17,068 bases of DNA from Planctomycetaceae bacterium (GTDB lineage: Bacteria; Planctomycetota; Planctomycetia; Planctomycetales; Planctomycetaceae). The DNA is taken from the NCBI GenBank assembly GCA_003503535.1, contig DOCI01000240.1, forward strand, positions 1,427 through 18,494, written 5' to 3'. Shown here piece by piece: positions 6,547-16,167 of the stretch; the stretch's first letter is position 1; the number at the start of each line of letters is the position of its first letter. Made by a program: the position numbers and the translations under genes. The notes under the pieces were generated by a model. That model was not told the DNA's origin, did not search any database, and saw only the letters and a list, made by a program, of their open reading frames with translations.

Positions 6547-7083
6547 TCAAACTTTTTCAGCAGACGGGAAATCGAGTTCGGTACCATAAACATGATTGAA
6601 CAGGTTCGAATAAGTCGCCAGTCCGATGAAAGCGATGGACTCGGCAATTTGGCCATCTGTGTAGCCGGCGTCCTTAACGGCTTTGACATCCGCATCGTCA
6701 ACAAAGCCTTTGGTTTCCATCACTCGGGTGATGAATTTTCCCAGAGCGGCATGCTTTTCTGATTGTGGACTCATTTTGCGGATCGAGAGAATTTGATCTT
6801 CACTCATCCCTGCTCCCCTGGCGACCATTGTATGGGCGGATAGACAGTAGTGACAACCATTTGTCTGGCTGACAGTCAGGTAGACCACTTCTCGATCTTC
6901 TGGAGAAAGTTCACCTTTGGCGAGAGCTCCGTTCATGGACAGGTAGGCATTCAGAGCCGCGGCACTATTTCCCATCCCCTGGAAAATATTGAAGACCTTC
7001 CCCTTCTTCTGCTTGAGGTCATCGTATATTTCTTTGACATCGCCGCTGGCTTGATCCGGTGTTACCGTTTTCAATCTTGGCAT
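6547..7083 (-). CDS. AhpD-like carboxymuconolactone decarboxylase family protein (peroxidase-related)
   Basis: A 178-residue protein of the CMD/AhpD superfamily, all-helical proteins that use a CxxC pair for thiol-dependent peroxide reduction. The complete AhpD signature E-x11-CxxC-x3-H is visible: Glu65, Cys77 and Cys80 (GCHYCLSAH) and His84, so a redox-active disulfide with its proton relay is predicted. Residues 1-60 form the helical N-terminal part (FNIFQGMGNSAAALNAYLSM). The C-terminal half has the family's FIGLATYSNLFNHVYGTELDFP. The start MPRLKTVTPDQ has the site GGAGAG 6 bases upstream. It lies 93 bases downstream of dodecin on the same strand, so both may share a transcript. Its physiological reductant is not evident here. 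Confidence 0.93.
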   Translation of the reverse strand: MPRLKTVTPDQASGDVKEIYDDLKQKKGKVFNIFQGMGNSAAALNAYLSMNGALAKGELSPEDREVVYLTVSQTNGCHYCLSAHTMVARGAGMSEDQILSIRKMSPQSEKHAALGKFITRVMETKGFVDDADVKAVKDAGYTDGQIAESIAFIGLATYSNLFNHVYGTELDFPSAEKV

Positions 7084-7089
7084 GAGAGT

Positions 7090-7095
7090 CTCTCC
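7090..7095 (-). promoter_or_regulatory. Shine-Dalgarno of the CMD gene, inside a small palindrome
   Basis: GGAGAG on the minus strand, 6 bases before the ATG. The site lies within the palindrome GAGAGTCTCTC (7084-7094), so it could be partly hidden by a short hairpin; whether this matters in the cell is unknown. Confidence 0.6.
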
Positions 7096-7132
7096 TGGAT
7101 AATTCTGTGGTCGAATTTGGAATGTCCAACAT

Positions 7133-7153
7133 GTCAGGCACAGCCTGACCTAC
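7133..7153. repeat. GGTCAGGC-family palindrome between dodecin and CMD
   Basis: GTCAGGC (7133-7139), three bases, then GCCTGAC (7143-7149), followed by CTAC. It is the same core as at 14725, 16103 and 16905. It lies in the 93-base gap between dodecin and CMD, so it would be inside a shared transcript. Confidence 0.85.
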
Positions 7154-7176
7154 GGCTCGATGAACTGTGTCACGAA

Positions 7177-7386
7177 TTATTTGTGAATGTGGAATCCAAC
7201 TTTGATCGTCACCTGGAAATGGAGGATTTCGCCATCCTTCACATCGCCGCGATGTTCAACAACTTCAAACCAGGAAATATCTCGAATTGTTTCATTCGCT
7301 TTCTTGAGGGCATTCCGGATCGCATCATCAGAAGATGTTTTTGAAGTACCGACAAGTTCAATCTTTTTGTAAATGTGATCGTCCAT
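7177..7386 (-). CDS. Dodecin, flavin-binding protein
   Basis: A 69-residue dodecin, which assembles into hollow dodecamers that bind flavin (FMN, riboflavin or lumichrome depending on species) and is thought to store or buffer it. The sequence follows the family throughout: HIYKKIELVGTSKTSSDDAI (4-23), DISWFEVVEHRGDVKDGE (36-53), HFQVTIKVGF (56-65). Trp39, which stacks on the isoalloxazine ring, and Gln58 are present with the same 19-residue spacing as Trp36 and Gln55 of the Halobacterium protein. The start MDDHIYKK at 7386 matches family length; the frame extends upstream to 7443, but that would run through a hairpin and add unrelated residues. A weak GAAAG-type ribosome binding site lies about 10 bases upstream. 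It is divergent from polA and possibly co-transcribed with CMD. Confidence 0.93.
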   Translation of the reverse strand: MDDHIYKKIELVGTSKTSSDDAIRNALKKANETIRDISWFEVVEHRGDVKDGEILHFQVTIKVGFHIHK

Positions 7387-7416
7387 CTGTGAATTACTTT
7401 CTTTGTTGTCGATCAT

Positions 7417-7437
7417 GGAGTGAAATTTCTTCACTCC
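7417..7437. promoter_or_regulatory. Perfect 8-bp hairpin/palindrome in the dodecin leader
   Basis: GGAGTGAA (7417-7424), loop ATTTC, TTCACTCC (7430-7437). It lies 30 bases upstream of the dodecin ATG, in the dodecin-polA divergent gap. It could be an operator or a leader hairpin; no regulator can be named. Confidence 0.5.
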
Positions 7438-7537
7438 TGTCAATTATGTGATTCCAATAATTCTATTCTAGACCTTCAAAAACAACTGACCAGAGCAGAT
7501 CTCCTGAATTCGGCTGCCCATACGATTCTGCGAGGAA

Positions 7538-7558
7538 ACTGGAGACAACCTCTCCAGT
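7538..7558. promoter_or_regulatory. Perfect 8-bp hairpin/palindrome upstream of polA
   Basis: ACTGGAGA (7538-7545), loop CAACC, TCTCCAGT (7551-7558), ending 57 bases before the polA start. No T-run follows, so it is not a typical terminator. It has the same stem and loop lengths as 7417-7437 but a different sequence. Confidence 0.5.
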
Positions 7559-7615
7559 CCGCTATAACTCAATGTTGAATGAGTCCTCTTCGTTTCCTTT
7601 GCCGAATGCTGCCCG

Positions 7616-10423
<2,808 letters not shown>

Positions 10424-10450
10424 CAAATTTGGATTTGTGTCATAATCACA

Positions 10451-10469
10451 AGAATTTTGGTAAAATTCT
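10451..10469. terminator. AT-rich hairpin after polA (weak terminator candidate)
   Basis: AGAATTTT (10451-10458), loop GGT, AAAATTCT (10462-10469): a perfect 8-bp stem 28 bases past the polA stop. It is AT-rich with no proper T-run after it, so termination strength is doubtful. Confidence 0.35.
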
Positions 10470-10579
10470 CAGTAGAAAGTCATTTTCCACTGGTTATTTA
10501 TTACCGATATCTTATATTAGTGATCGCTTATGGAGGGCTTCTCCCTTCAGTCTAGCTTTTCTTTTCCCCTTCCTTTTTC

Positions 10580-10584
10580 AGGAA
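10580..10584 (+). promoter_or_regulatory. Shine-Dalgarno of the DUF1559 gene
   Basis: AGGAA, 7 bases before the ATG at 10592. It supports the start [14 protein letters not shown]. Confidence 0.7.
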
Positions 10585-10591
10585 TAGCTCA

Positions 10592-11482
10592 ATGCTAAAA
10601 AAACGCGCTGGTTTTACGTTGATTGAATTATTGGTCGTTATCGCAATCATTGCGATTCTTGTCGCTTTATTGCTACCGGCTGTTCAGCAGGCTCGTGAAG
10701 CCGCACGTCGCTCCTCCTGCAAAAATAACCTGAAACAATTGGGGCTGGCTCTTCATAACTATCACGATACCTACACGGTATTGCCTCCAGCCTGGATCAA
10801 TCGTAAAGCTCCTGCGACTTTGATTACGACCACCTATGGTTGGGCTACTTTTATATTGCCTTACGTTGAGCAAGCCGCACTTTATGACCAAATCAATCCC
10901 AATGGAGACACAATGGCAGCTGCCTCGACGAACTCACTGAATACAGGTCTGTCTGCTTATTCGTGTCCTTCCGATACAGGGGCACCCAATAACACAGCCT
11001 TCGGTGGATACGGAAAGCACAATTATCCAATCACAGAAGAAATCGCCAAAGAAAATTCCAGTACAAAATTGCGGGACATCACAGATGGAACGAGTAACAC
11101 ATTTCTTTGTGGTGAAAAATCTCGGGTTTATCAGGGGAATGGTTTAAAAGCGATTGGTTCTATCTGGCCAGGAAAACAAGCTAATAGCACTGCTTCTGCT
11201 CATGGTCGTGCTTCACACAATATTAATACTAACTGGGCAGGCACCCAGGCAAACTTCACCGTCAACGCTGGTGCCGGGGATGGCAACTGTACTCGCTATA
11301 CATATTCAAGTCTTCATAAGGGCGGGGCCCAGTTTGTTATGGTAGATGGTTCTGTCCGATTTGTCAGTGAAAATATCGCTTCAATTCCAACGAATTCCTG
11401 CACAGCACCTACGGCAGCAGCCGGCTCACTTTATCAAAATATTATGATTATTGACGATGGCTTCGTGATTGGTGAATTCTAA
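10592..11482 (+). CDS. DUF1559 protein with type IV prepilin-like N terminus
   Basis: A 296-residue member of the DUF1559 family, found in large numbers in planctomycetes and thought to be surface or secretion-related pseudopilins. The N terminus is a textbook prepilin signal: MLKKRAG, predicted cleavage between Gly7 and Phe8, Glu12 at position +5, then the hydrophobic helix [20 protein letters not shown] to about residue 31 and [14 protein letters not shown]. Next come the family core [17 protein letters not shown] (about 45-61) and LPPAW. The C-terminal part has the usual [19 protein letters not shown]. It would be processed by a PilD-type peptidase and held in the membrane. It stands alone between polA and a convergent gene, with its own ribosome binding site and, 128 bases downstream, a strong terminator. 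No pilus assembly genes are nearby. Confidence 0.95.
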   Translation: MLKKRAGFTLIELLVVIAIIAILVALLLPAVQQAREAARRSSCKNNLKQLGLALHNYHDTYTVLPPAWINRKAPATLITTTYGWATFILPYVEQAALYDQINPNGDTMAAASTNSLNTGLSAYSCPSDTGAPNNTAFGGYGKHNYPITEEIAKENSSTKLRDITDGTSNTFLCGEKSRVYQGNGLKAIGSIWPGKQANSTASAHGRASHNINTNWAGTQANFTVNAGAGDGNCTRYTYSSLHKGGAQFVMVDGSVRFVSENIASIPTNSCTAPTAAAGSLYQNIMIIDDGFVIGEF

Positions 11483-11607
11483 ACCATTTTCAAATGGATT
11501 CTGCAGTCGCATGGACATGAAATGACAGTACAGCACTATGTTTGCTCCTGCGGTATGCTACAGTTAGTTATTGAAAATGCTTGAAAGTATCGTCTGAACT
11601 CAAATTA

Positions 11608-12207
11608 TCAGTCCGACCATTCCTCAAGGATGGTTGGACTTTTTTCATGGGGACGCAGCACTTTCTCCATCAGTAAAAACCGGCCTTTGCGGAAGGTTAC
11701 TTCCCCACAGATCCGATAATTCAACTTCTGATAGAATGAGATCGCCGCTGGATTTTCAGTGAAGCAATCCAGCCGAATCGAGTTTTTACCCAGAGAGTAC
11801 GTCTGCTGTTCGGCGAACTGCATCAATTGCCTGCCGTAACCAGAGCCCTGAAAATCAGGATCGATCAGCAGTCGGTGAACTACGAGAAACGATTCCGCTT
11901 GCCAGCTCGCCGTTTCGTAACCGTCCAGCTCAACTTCATTCAGGCATAACCCACCCACGATTTGTCCAGCACTCTCCAGTACATGGAGAGTTTGCTCGTA
12001 CACATCCTGCAGAAAATCAGCTTCTGCGGGGTAAACTTCATCCCACTGGTCAATTCCATATTTAAGAAGATGGGCGATCACTTTCCCTTTGATCGCCATC
12101 AACGAAGAAACATCCTCAGTTCTGGCCTGTCGTATTCCTGCAGTCAAGAAGTCATCTTTCAATCCCGAATGGGCAGCCTCAAGAAGTTTTTCTTGATCCG
12201 TGAGCAT
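11608..12207 (-). CDS. GNAT family N-acetyltransferase
   Basis: A 199-residue acetyltransferase that would move an acetyl group from acetyl-CoA to an unknown amine. Family features: N-terminal strand GIRQARTEDVSSLMAIK (24-40), motif A VVHRLLIDPDFQGSGYGRQL (109-128) with the pyrophosphate-binding QGSGYG at 120-125, and motif B ENPAAISFYQKLNY (151-164). The start is uncertain. The ATG at 12207 makes it overlap the 3' end of hom by 49 bases. A TTG at 12162 overlaps the hom stop as TTGA and gives a 184-residue protein that still has the whole fold. Neither has a good ribosome binding site, so coupling to hom translation is likely. Its last codons form part of the terminator of the convergent DUF1559 gene. 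Confidence 0.85.
   Translation of the reverse strand: MLTDQEKLLEAAHSGLKDDFLTAGIRQARTEDVSSLMAIKGKVIAHLLKYGIDQWDEVYPAEADFLQDVYEQTLHVLESAGQIVGGLCLNEVELDGYETASWQAESFLVVHRLLIDPDFQGSGYGRQLMQFAEQQTYSLGKNSIRLDCFTENPAAISFYQKLNYRICGEVTFRKGRFLLMEKVLRPHEKSPTILEEWSD
11610..11645 (+). terminator. Intrinsic terminator of the DUF1559 gene, inside the GNAT 3' end
   Basis: The stem AGTCC-G-ACCATTC (11610-11622) pairs with GATGGT-T-GGACT (11628-11640), 13 pairs with two G-T wobbles and loop CTCAA, followed by six T (11640-11645). It acts in the plus direction; there is no T-run on the other strand. It overlaps the last 12 codons of the minus-strand GNAT gene. Confidence 0.85.
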
Positions 12208-13478
12208 TCCAGCAGTGCTTTATCTGCGGCTTTCATCTGCCCTTCGGTGCAGATGTGAGTCATCAGAACCAGCGGCACAATCTTCGGTTCCTTGGGAGAT
12301 GTTTTCACGCTCGATTCCGATTCATGCTGAATGCAGGAAGCGATACTGACACCATTTTCACCGAGAATATTCGCAACCGCAGCCATCGTGCCGGGTTCAT
12401 CGACGGCATGAAATCGCAGATAGTATCGCCGTTTAATTTCATCAGCTGGTAAGATTGGCAATGGCTTTTGAGACTGCCACAAATCGAGCAGAGGGAAAGT
12501 CTTCTGTGCCCGACCAACGGCCAGATCGATCAAGTCCGAGACGACAGCAGAAGCGGTCGGCATTTGACCTGCTCCCATTCCCGAAAACCAGGTTTTACCA
12601 ACGGCATCCCCTTCGAGTTCAATCATGTTATAAGCATCATCGACATCGGCCATCGGTTGATACTTGCGAATGAGTGTCGGTTGAGTGTGAAGTTCGAGCG
12701 AGCCATCTGCCAAACGAGCAACGGCCAGCAATTTAATGCGATAGCCGAGCGTGTCTGCATATTTCAAATCAGCCAGGTCAAGTTTGTCGATTCCCTGTCG
12801 AGGAAACTGCTTGAGATCGGCTTTGGTACCAAATGCGAGTTGTGCAAGTAAGGTCAGTTTTTGAGCCGCATCGGTCCCATCGACATCCATTGCCGGGTCG
12901 GCTTCGGCATACCCTTTTTTCTGAGCCTTCGCGACCGCATCTTCATAAGAAACATTCCGGTCGAGCATTTCCGTCAGAATGAAATTGCTCGTCCCATTGA
13001 GAATGCCTTCCAGAGATGTAATTTGATTGGCAGAAAGAGATTGCGAAACCGCTTCAATAATCGGCACGCCCCCCGCGACCGCGGCTTCAAATCCGATGGC
13101 CCGCTTCAGTTCACGTGCCAGTTGAAAGAGTTCGTCGCCCTGTTCGCACAAAAGCGCTTTGTTAGCCGTAACGACATGCTTTCCAGCCTGCAAAGCCTGA
13201 CGCACAATATCGCCTGCGGTCGTTGTTCCACCAATCAGTTCGCAAACAACATCGACATCGGGATGTTCGATCACGTCAATTGCGGTGTCGATCAGATCAT
13301 CCGCCAGATTCACCGAACGCACTTTTGTCGGATCGCGCACGACCACCGATTCGACAACAATTGGTCGACCTGCTCGCCGTGTAATTCGCTCGGCTTGTTC
13401 GAACAGAATCTTGATGACACCCGAGCCAACTGTTCCCAATCCGACCATCGCGACGCGCATCGGTTGCTGATCACTCAT
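12159..13478 (-). CDS. hom: Homoserine dehydrogenase
   Basis: A monofunctional homoserine dehydrogenase (439 residues) that reduces aspartate semialdehyde to homoserine with NAD(P)H, the branch point to threonine and methionine. The order is an N-terminal nucleotide-binding domain with GLGTVGSGV (13-21), then VTANKALL with Lys107, the catalytic domain with ILNGTSNFIL (159-168) and EADPAMDVDGTDAAQKL (193-209), in which Asp203 and Lys207 correspond to the catalytic pair of the yeast enzyme, and a C-terminal ACT domain (about 352-430, YYLRFHAVDEPGTMAAVANI), usually for threonine feedback. There is no aspartokinase part. The start MSDQQPMRVAMVGLG is preceded by GGGA; Met7 is a less likely alternative. 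Its stop overlaps the GNAT gene downstream. Length and architecture match the common bacterial form. Confidence 0.97.
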   Translation of the reverse strand: MSDQQPMRVAMVGLGTVGSGVIKILFEQAERITRRAGRPIVVESVVVRDPTKVRSVNLADDLIDTAIDVIEHPDVDVVCELIGGTTTAGDIVRQALQAGKHVVTANKALLCEQGDELFQLARELKRAIGFEAAVAGGVPIIEAVSQSLSANQITSLEGILNGTSNFILTEMLDRNVSYEDAVAKAQKKGYAEADPAMDVDGTDAAQKLTLLAQLAFGTKADLKQFPRQGIDKLDLADLKYADTLGYRIKLLAVARLADGSLELHTQPTLIRKYQPMADVDDAYNMIELEGDAVGKTWFSGMGAGQMPTASAVVSDLIDLAVGRAQKTFPLLDLWQSQKPLPILPADEIKRRYYLRFHAVDEPGTMAAVANILGENGVSIASCIQHESESSVKTSPKEPKIVPLVLMTHICTEGQMKAADKALLECSRIKKNFLRLPIRD

Positions 13479-13827
13479 TCGTTCCCGCCTGCTTCTTCAA
13501 TAACTAAATGAACTCTGCTGTTATTTTTTCAAATCAGAATGAATCTGAAGAAATCTTCTGGAATCAATCACGCATAGTAACGTAACACAATGTCCTCTCA
13601 CAGTCATAACTCATATCGAGCAGGATTGATTTGACAGGTCAAGGTAAAGTCGTTGCAAATGAATATTCCACGTTCTGCCTGTGTAAATACAGTCTGGCAG
13701 TACAAAATTAGCCGATACGAAGGCATGATGCATAAAGATAATCGCCAGTGATATCAGTTGCGACAACTTTTCACAGAGCAGGAGTCTGGCAGGACATTTG
13801 GGGAATGACTACGATAGGTCAAACACA
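13479..13827. other. Divergent intergenic region between hom and mqnA
   Basis: About 350 bases with no supported gene; it must hold the promoters for hom (minus) and mqnA (plus). Visible details are a small palindrome TTGAC-AG-GTCAA (13631-13642), whose first six bases equal a consensus -35 but lack a good -10, and a 10-base direct repeat AGTCTGGCAG at 13691-13700 and 13783-13792. None of these is strong enough to call as a site. Confidence 0.5.
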
Positions 13828-14715
13828 ATGTTTATTACTCGTTTATATTCCGGTAAGATGAGCGGATCAACTTTGGAGTGGGATGCAGCTTGTAGTGCGA
13901 ACGGTCGTGAGGATTCCCCCTCGCTTTCCTACGTGCGCGTCGGTGCCGTTTCGTATTTGAATTCTAAGCCTTTAATTGAAGGGCTGGGTAACTCGCTGCG
14001 CGAAGATCAACTCGTTCTTGATGTCCCAAGTCGTCTGGCAGACGAGCTTTCCGTCGGAAAATTGGATGTGGCTCTCATACCTTCCGTCGAGTATTTCTCG
14101 CGTCCAGATTACAAAATCATTTCCGATGCCTGCATCGCAACCCGCGGCCCTGTGCTGAGCGTGAAACTCTATTCACGTCTCCCACTGGGGGACATTCGCA
14201 CACTCGCACTCGATGAAGGTTCACGGACAAGCGTGGCATTAACTCGCGTCATGCTGCAGGAACGTTATGGCGTGATTCCCGAACTGATCCGCCTCCCAAT
14301 GACTGCGACAACAAAAGATGCGAAAACCGATGCTGTGCTCCTGATTGGTGATCGAGCCATACATCCCCCACAGGAACATTTCGTTGAAACGTGGGATCTG
14401 GGAGAGGAATGGGTCAACTGGACAGGCCTCCCGTTTGTATTTGCCATGTGGGTCGCCCGAATAAATGTCCCCGAGTCACCACTCGAACAATTATTGGAAC
14501 AGTCGAGAAATCGGGGACTGAAGAATCTCCAGCAAATTGCCACACGCGAAGCAAAACCGCTCGGGATCTCCGATGAAACTGCTTATAATTATCTGAAAAA
14601 CAATCTGCATTTCCAGTTTGGCTCAGCCGAGTGGCAAGGTTTGCAGTTATTCCGGGAACTCGTCGGACAACTCGAAGAGAATCCTGTATTAACACAGACA
14701 AAAGCCAATCATTAA
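13828..14715 (+). CDS. mqnA: Chorismate dehydratase (futalosine pathway)
   Basis: MqnA converts chorismate to 3-enolpyruvylbenzoate, the first step of the futalosine route to menaquinone. It has the periplasmic-binding-protein-like fold of the family. Visible motifs: RVGAVSYLNSKPL (37-49), KLDVALIPSVEYF (78-90) and LDEGSRTSVALTRVML (128-143), followed by LLIGDRAI and WTGLPFVFAMWVA. The start is uncertain: the ATG at 13828 has AGGT with 8-base spacing, but 37 residues then precede the fold. An ATG at 13858 and a GTG at 13933 (giving MRVGAVSYLN, the commonest family start) are alternatives, and a TTG at 13798 has AGGA in front. mqnC follows on the same strand after 223 bases of repeats. Confidence 0.93.
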   Translation: MFITRLYSGKMSGSTLEWDAACSANGREDSPSLSYVRVGAVSYLNSKPLIEGLGNSLREDQLVLDVPSRLADELSVGKLDVALIPSVEYFSRPDYKIISDACIATRGPVLSVKLYSRLPLGDIRTLALDEGSRTSVALTRVMLQERYGVIPELIRLPMTATTKDAKTDAVLLIGDRAIHPPQEHFVETWDLGEEWVNWTGLPFVFAMWVARINVPESPLEQLLEQSRNRGLKNLQQIATREAKPLGISDETAYNYLKNNLHFQFGSAEWQGLQLFRELVGQLEENPVLTQTKANH

Positions 14716-14724
14716 AAATAAGCC

Positions 14725-14745
14725 GTAGGTCAGGCTGTACCTGAC
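14725..14745. repeat. GGTCAGGC-family palindrome after mqnA
   Basis: GTAGGTCAGG then CTGTA then CCTGAC: six-base arms GTCAGG/CCTGAC. It is the most diverged of the four copies in this window. It begins 10 bases past the mqnA stop. Confidence 0.7.
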
Positions 14746-14777
14746 AAGATAAACATTCAACGTGAATTCTCGTCAAT

Positions 14778-14882
14778 CGTAGGTTGGGTTAGCGAAGCGG
14801 AACCCAACATTTGATGGAAAAGTTACTATTAAAAATTGAATTCCAAGGTGTTGGGTTACGCGTTCCGCTAACCCAACCTACG
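14778..14882. repeat. REPIN-like 105-bp element between mqnA and mqnC
   Basis: Perfect 17-bp terminal inverted repeats: CGTAGGTTGGGTTAGCG (14778-14794) and CGCTAACCCAACCTACG (14866-14882). Each half is itself a hairpin (GTTGGGTT/AACCCAAC), and the middle (about 14811-14850) is AT-rich and unrelated to the middle of the copy at 1-71. The layout of two inverted REP-like hairpins around a variable spacer is that of REPINs, which are moved by a distant RAYT transposase. No transposase is present here. Confidence 0.92.
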
Positions 14883-14938
14883 GAATGTCGCATGACTCCG
14901 TTATAAGAACACTCAACTCTCAACCCTAAGTTCTCCAC

Positions 14939-16096
14939 ATGATTAGCCAGGTTAATTCCGATACATCTGATATTCGCCCGATCCTCGATAAAGCGGTCGC
15001 AGGAGAGCGAATTTCGCAGGCGGAGGGCCTGCAATTGCTTGAATCACATGATCTGGTCGCAATTGGTCAGGCAGCCGACGAGGTGACCAAACGCCTGCAT
15101 CCTGAAGAATTCCGCACATATAATATTGACCGAAATATCAATTACACGAATGCCTGCACGGCTGTGTGCGATTTCTGTGCGTTTTATCGTCCACCCAATC
15201 ATCCCGAAGTCTACGTACTTCCGATTGAAACACTCCTCGAAAAAATTGAAGAAACGGTGGCTCTGGGGGGAGATCAAATTCTCTTACAAGGCGGCCTGCA
15301 TCCAAAATTACCTCTCGAATGGTATGAGGATATGCTCCGTCAGCTCAAAGCCGCTTATCCTCAGGTGAACATCCACGGCTTCAGTCCGCCGGAAATTCAT
15401 CACTTCACCAAGATCAGCAAACTGCCTCTCAAAACTGTGCTGGAAAGATTGAAAGCCGCTGGTTTGGGAAGCTTGCCCGGTGGTGGCGGAGAAATTCTGG
15501 TTGATCGCGTACGCAAGGAAATCACTCGCGGCAAAGTTATGACGGACGATTGGTTGAATGTAAATCGTGTCTGGCACGAACTGGGCGGAAAGTCAACCGC
15601 GACGATGATGTTTGGACACGTTGAAACACTGGCCGAGCGCATTGAGCATCTCGAACGACTGCGTGAAGTTCAGGACGAAACCGGCGGCTTCACAGCTTTC
15701 ATCTGCTGGACCTTCCAGCCGGATAACACGGAGATGTCTCATATTCCCCCGACAGGGGCTTTTGAATATCTGAAAACACAGGCGGTCAGCCGATTGTATC
15801 TGGATAACTTTCCGAACATTCAATCGTCATGGGTCACTCAGGGAGAAAAAGTGGGCCAGATTGCGCTCGCCTTCGGTGCAAATGACATGGGTAGCCTGAT
15901 GATTGAGGAAAATGTCGTCTCCAAAGCTGGAACCGTCCATCACCTGACGATTGAGTCGATCCGCCGCTGCATTACTGAAGCCGGCTACATTCCTCGTCAA
16001 CGTAATGTCTTTTACGAATACATCGACGAGTACGATCCCAACGCAGCTCCACAAATTCCGAGCCGGGCACCGAAAAATCTGGTGGAGTTAGGTTAA
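14939..16096 (+). CDS. mqnC: Cyclic dehypoxanthinyl futalosine synthase, radical SAM
   Basis: MqnC closes the ring of dehypoxanthinyl futalosine in the futalosine menaquinone pathway by radical SAM chemistry. Length 385 residues, usual for the family. The cluster motif C-x3-C-x2-C is Cys73, Cys77 and Cys80 in NYTNACTAVCDFCAFYRPP. Further hallmarks are GGDQILLQGGLHPKLPLEWY, HGFSPPEIHHF, SLPGGGGEILVDRVR, STATMMFGHVETLAERIEHL and TGGFTAFICWTFQPDNTEM, which separate it from MqnE. The C terminus has IEENVVSKAGTVH and the final YIPRQRNVFY. The ATG at 14939 is the natural start, but there is no Shine-Dalgarno; the leader is rich in CTCAAC. It follows mqnA across two palindromic repeats, so a shared transcript is possible but not shown. 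Confidence 0.96.
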   Translation: MISQVNSDTSDIRPILDKAVAGERISQAEGLQLLESHDLVAIGQAADEVTKRLHPEEFRTYNIDRNINYTNACTAVCDFCAFYRPPNHPEVYVLPIETLLEKIEETVALGGDQILLQGGLHPKLPLEWYEDMLRQLKAAYPQVNIHGFSPPEIHHFTKISKLPLKTVLERLKAAGLGSLPGGGGEILVDRVRKEITRGKVMTDDWLNVNRVWHELGGKSTATMMFGHVETLAERIEHLERLREVQDETGGFTAFICWTFQPDNTEMSHIPPTGAFEYLKTQAVSRLYLDNFPNIQSSWVTQGEKVGQIALAFGANDMGSLMIEENVVSKAGTVHHLTIESIRRCITEAGYIPRQRNVFYEYIDEYDPNAAPQIPSRAPKNLVELG

Positions 16097-16102
16097 TACT
16101 TG

Positions 16103-16129
16103 TGTAGGTCAGGCACTGCCTGATCTACA
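16103..16129. repeat. GGTCAGGC-family palindrome after mqnC
   Basis: TGTAGGTCAGGCA-C-TGCCTGATCTACA: 13-base arms around a single centre base with one mismatch. It begins 6 bases past the mqnC stop, between mqnC and the molybdopterin oxidoreductase gene. Confidence 0.9.
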
Positions 16130-16167
16130 ACTCGGCAACCCTCAACACTAAACCCTCAACGAACCAC

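Noticed and set aside
6850..7344. Plus-strand 164-residue frame across CMD and dodecin
   Set aside because: It is antisense to two well-recognised genes and crosses their repeat-bearing gap.
7387..7443. Longer N terminus for dodecin (start at 7443)
   Set aside because: It would add 19 unrelated residues and run through a perfect hairpin; the family starts at MDDHIYKK.
10424..10591. Promoter for the DUF1559 gene
   Set aside because: TATATT-like bases occur near 10512, but no -35 element at a proper distance could be defended.
12861..13511. Plus-strand 216-residue frame
   Set aside because: It is antisense to homoserine dehydrogenase, whose domains are complete on the minus strand.
14939..16096. 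Aminofutalosine synthase (MqnE) as an alternative call
   Set aside because: The HGFSPPEI, GGFTAFICWTFQP and SLPGGGGEIL motifs are those of MqnC.
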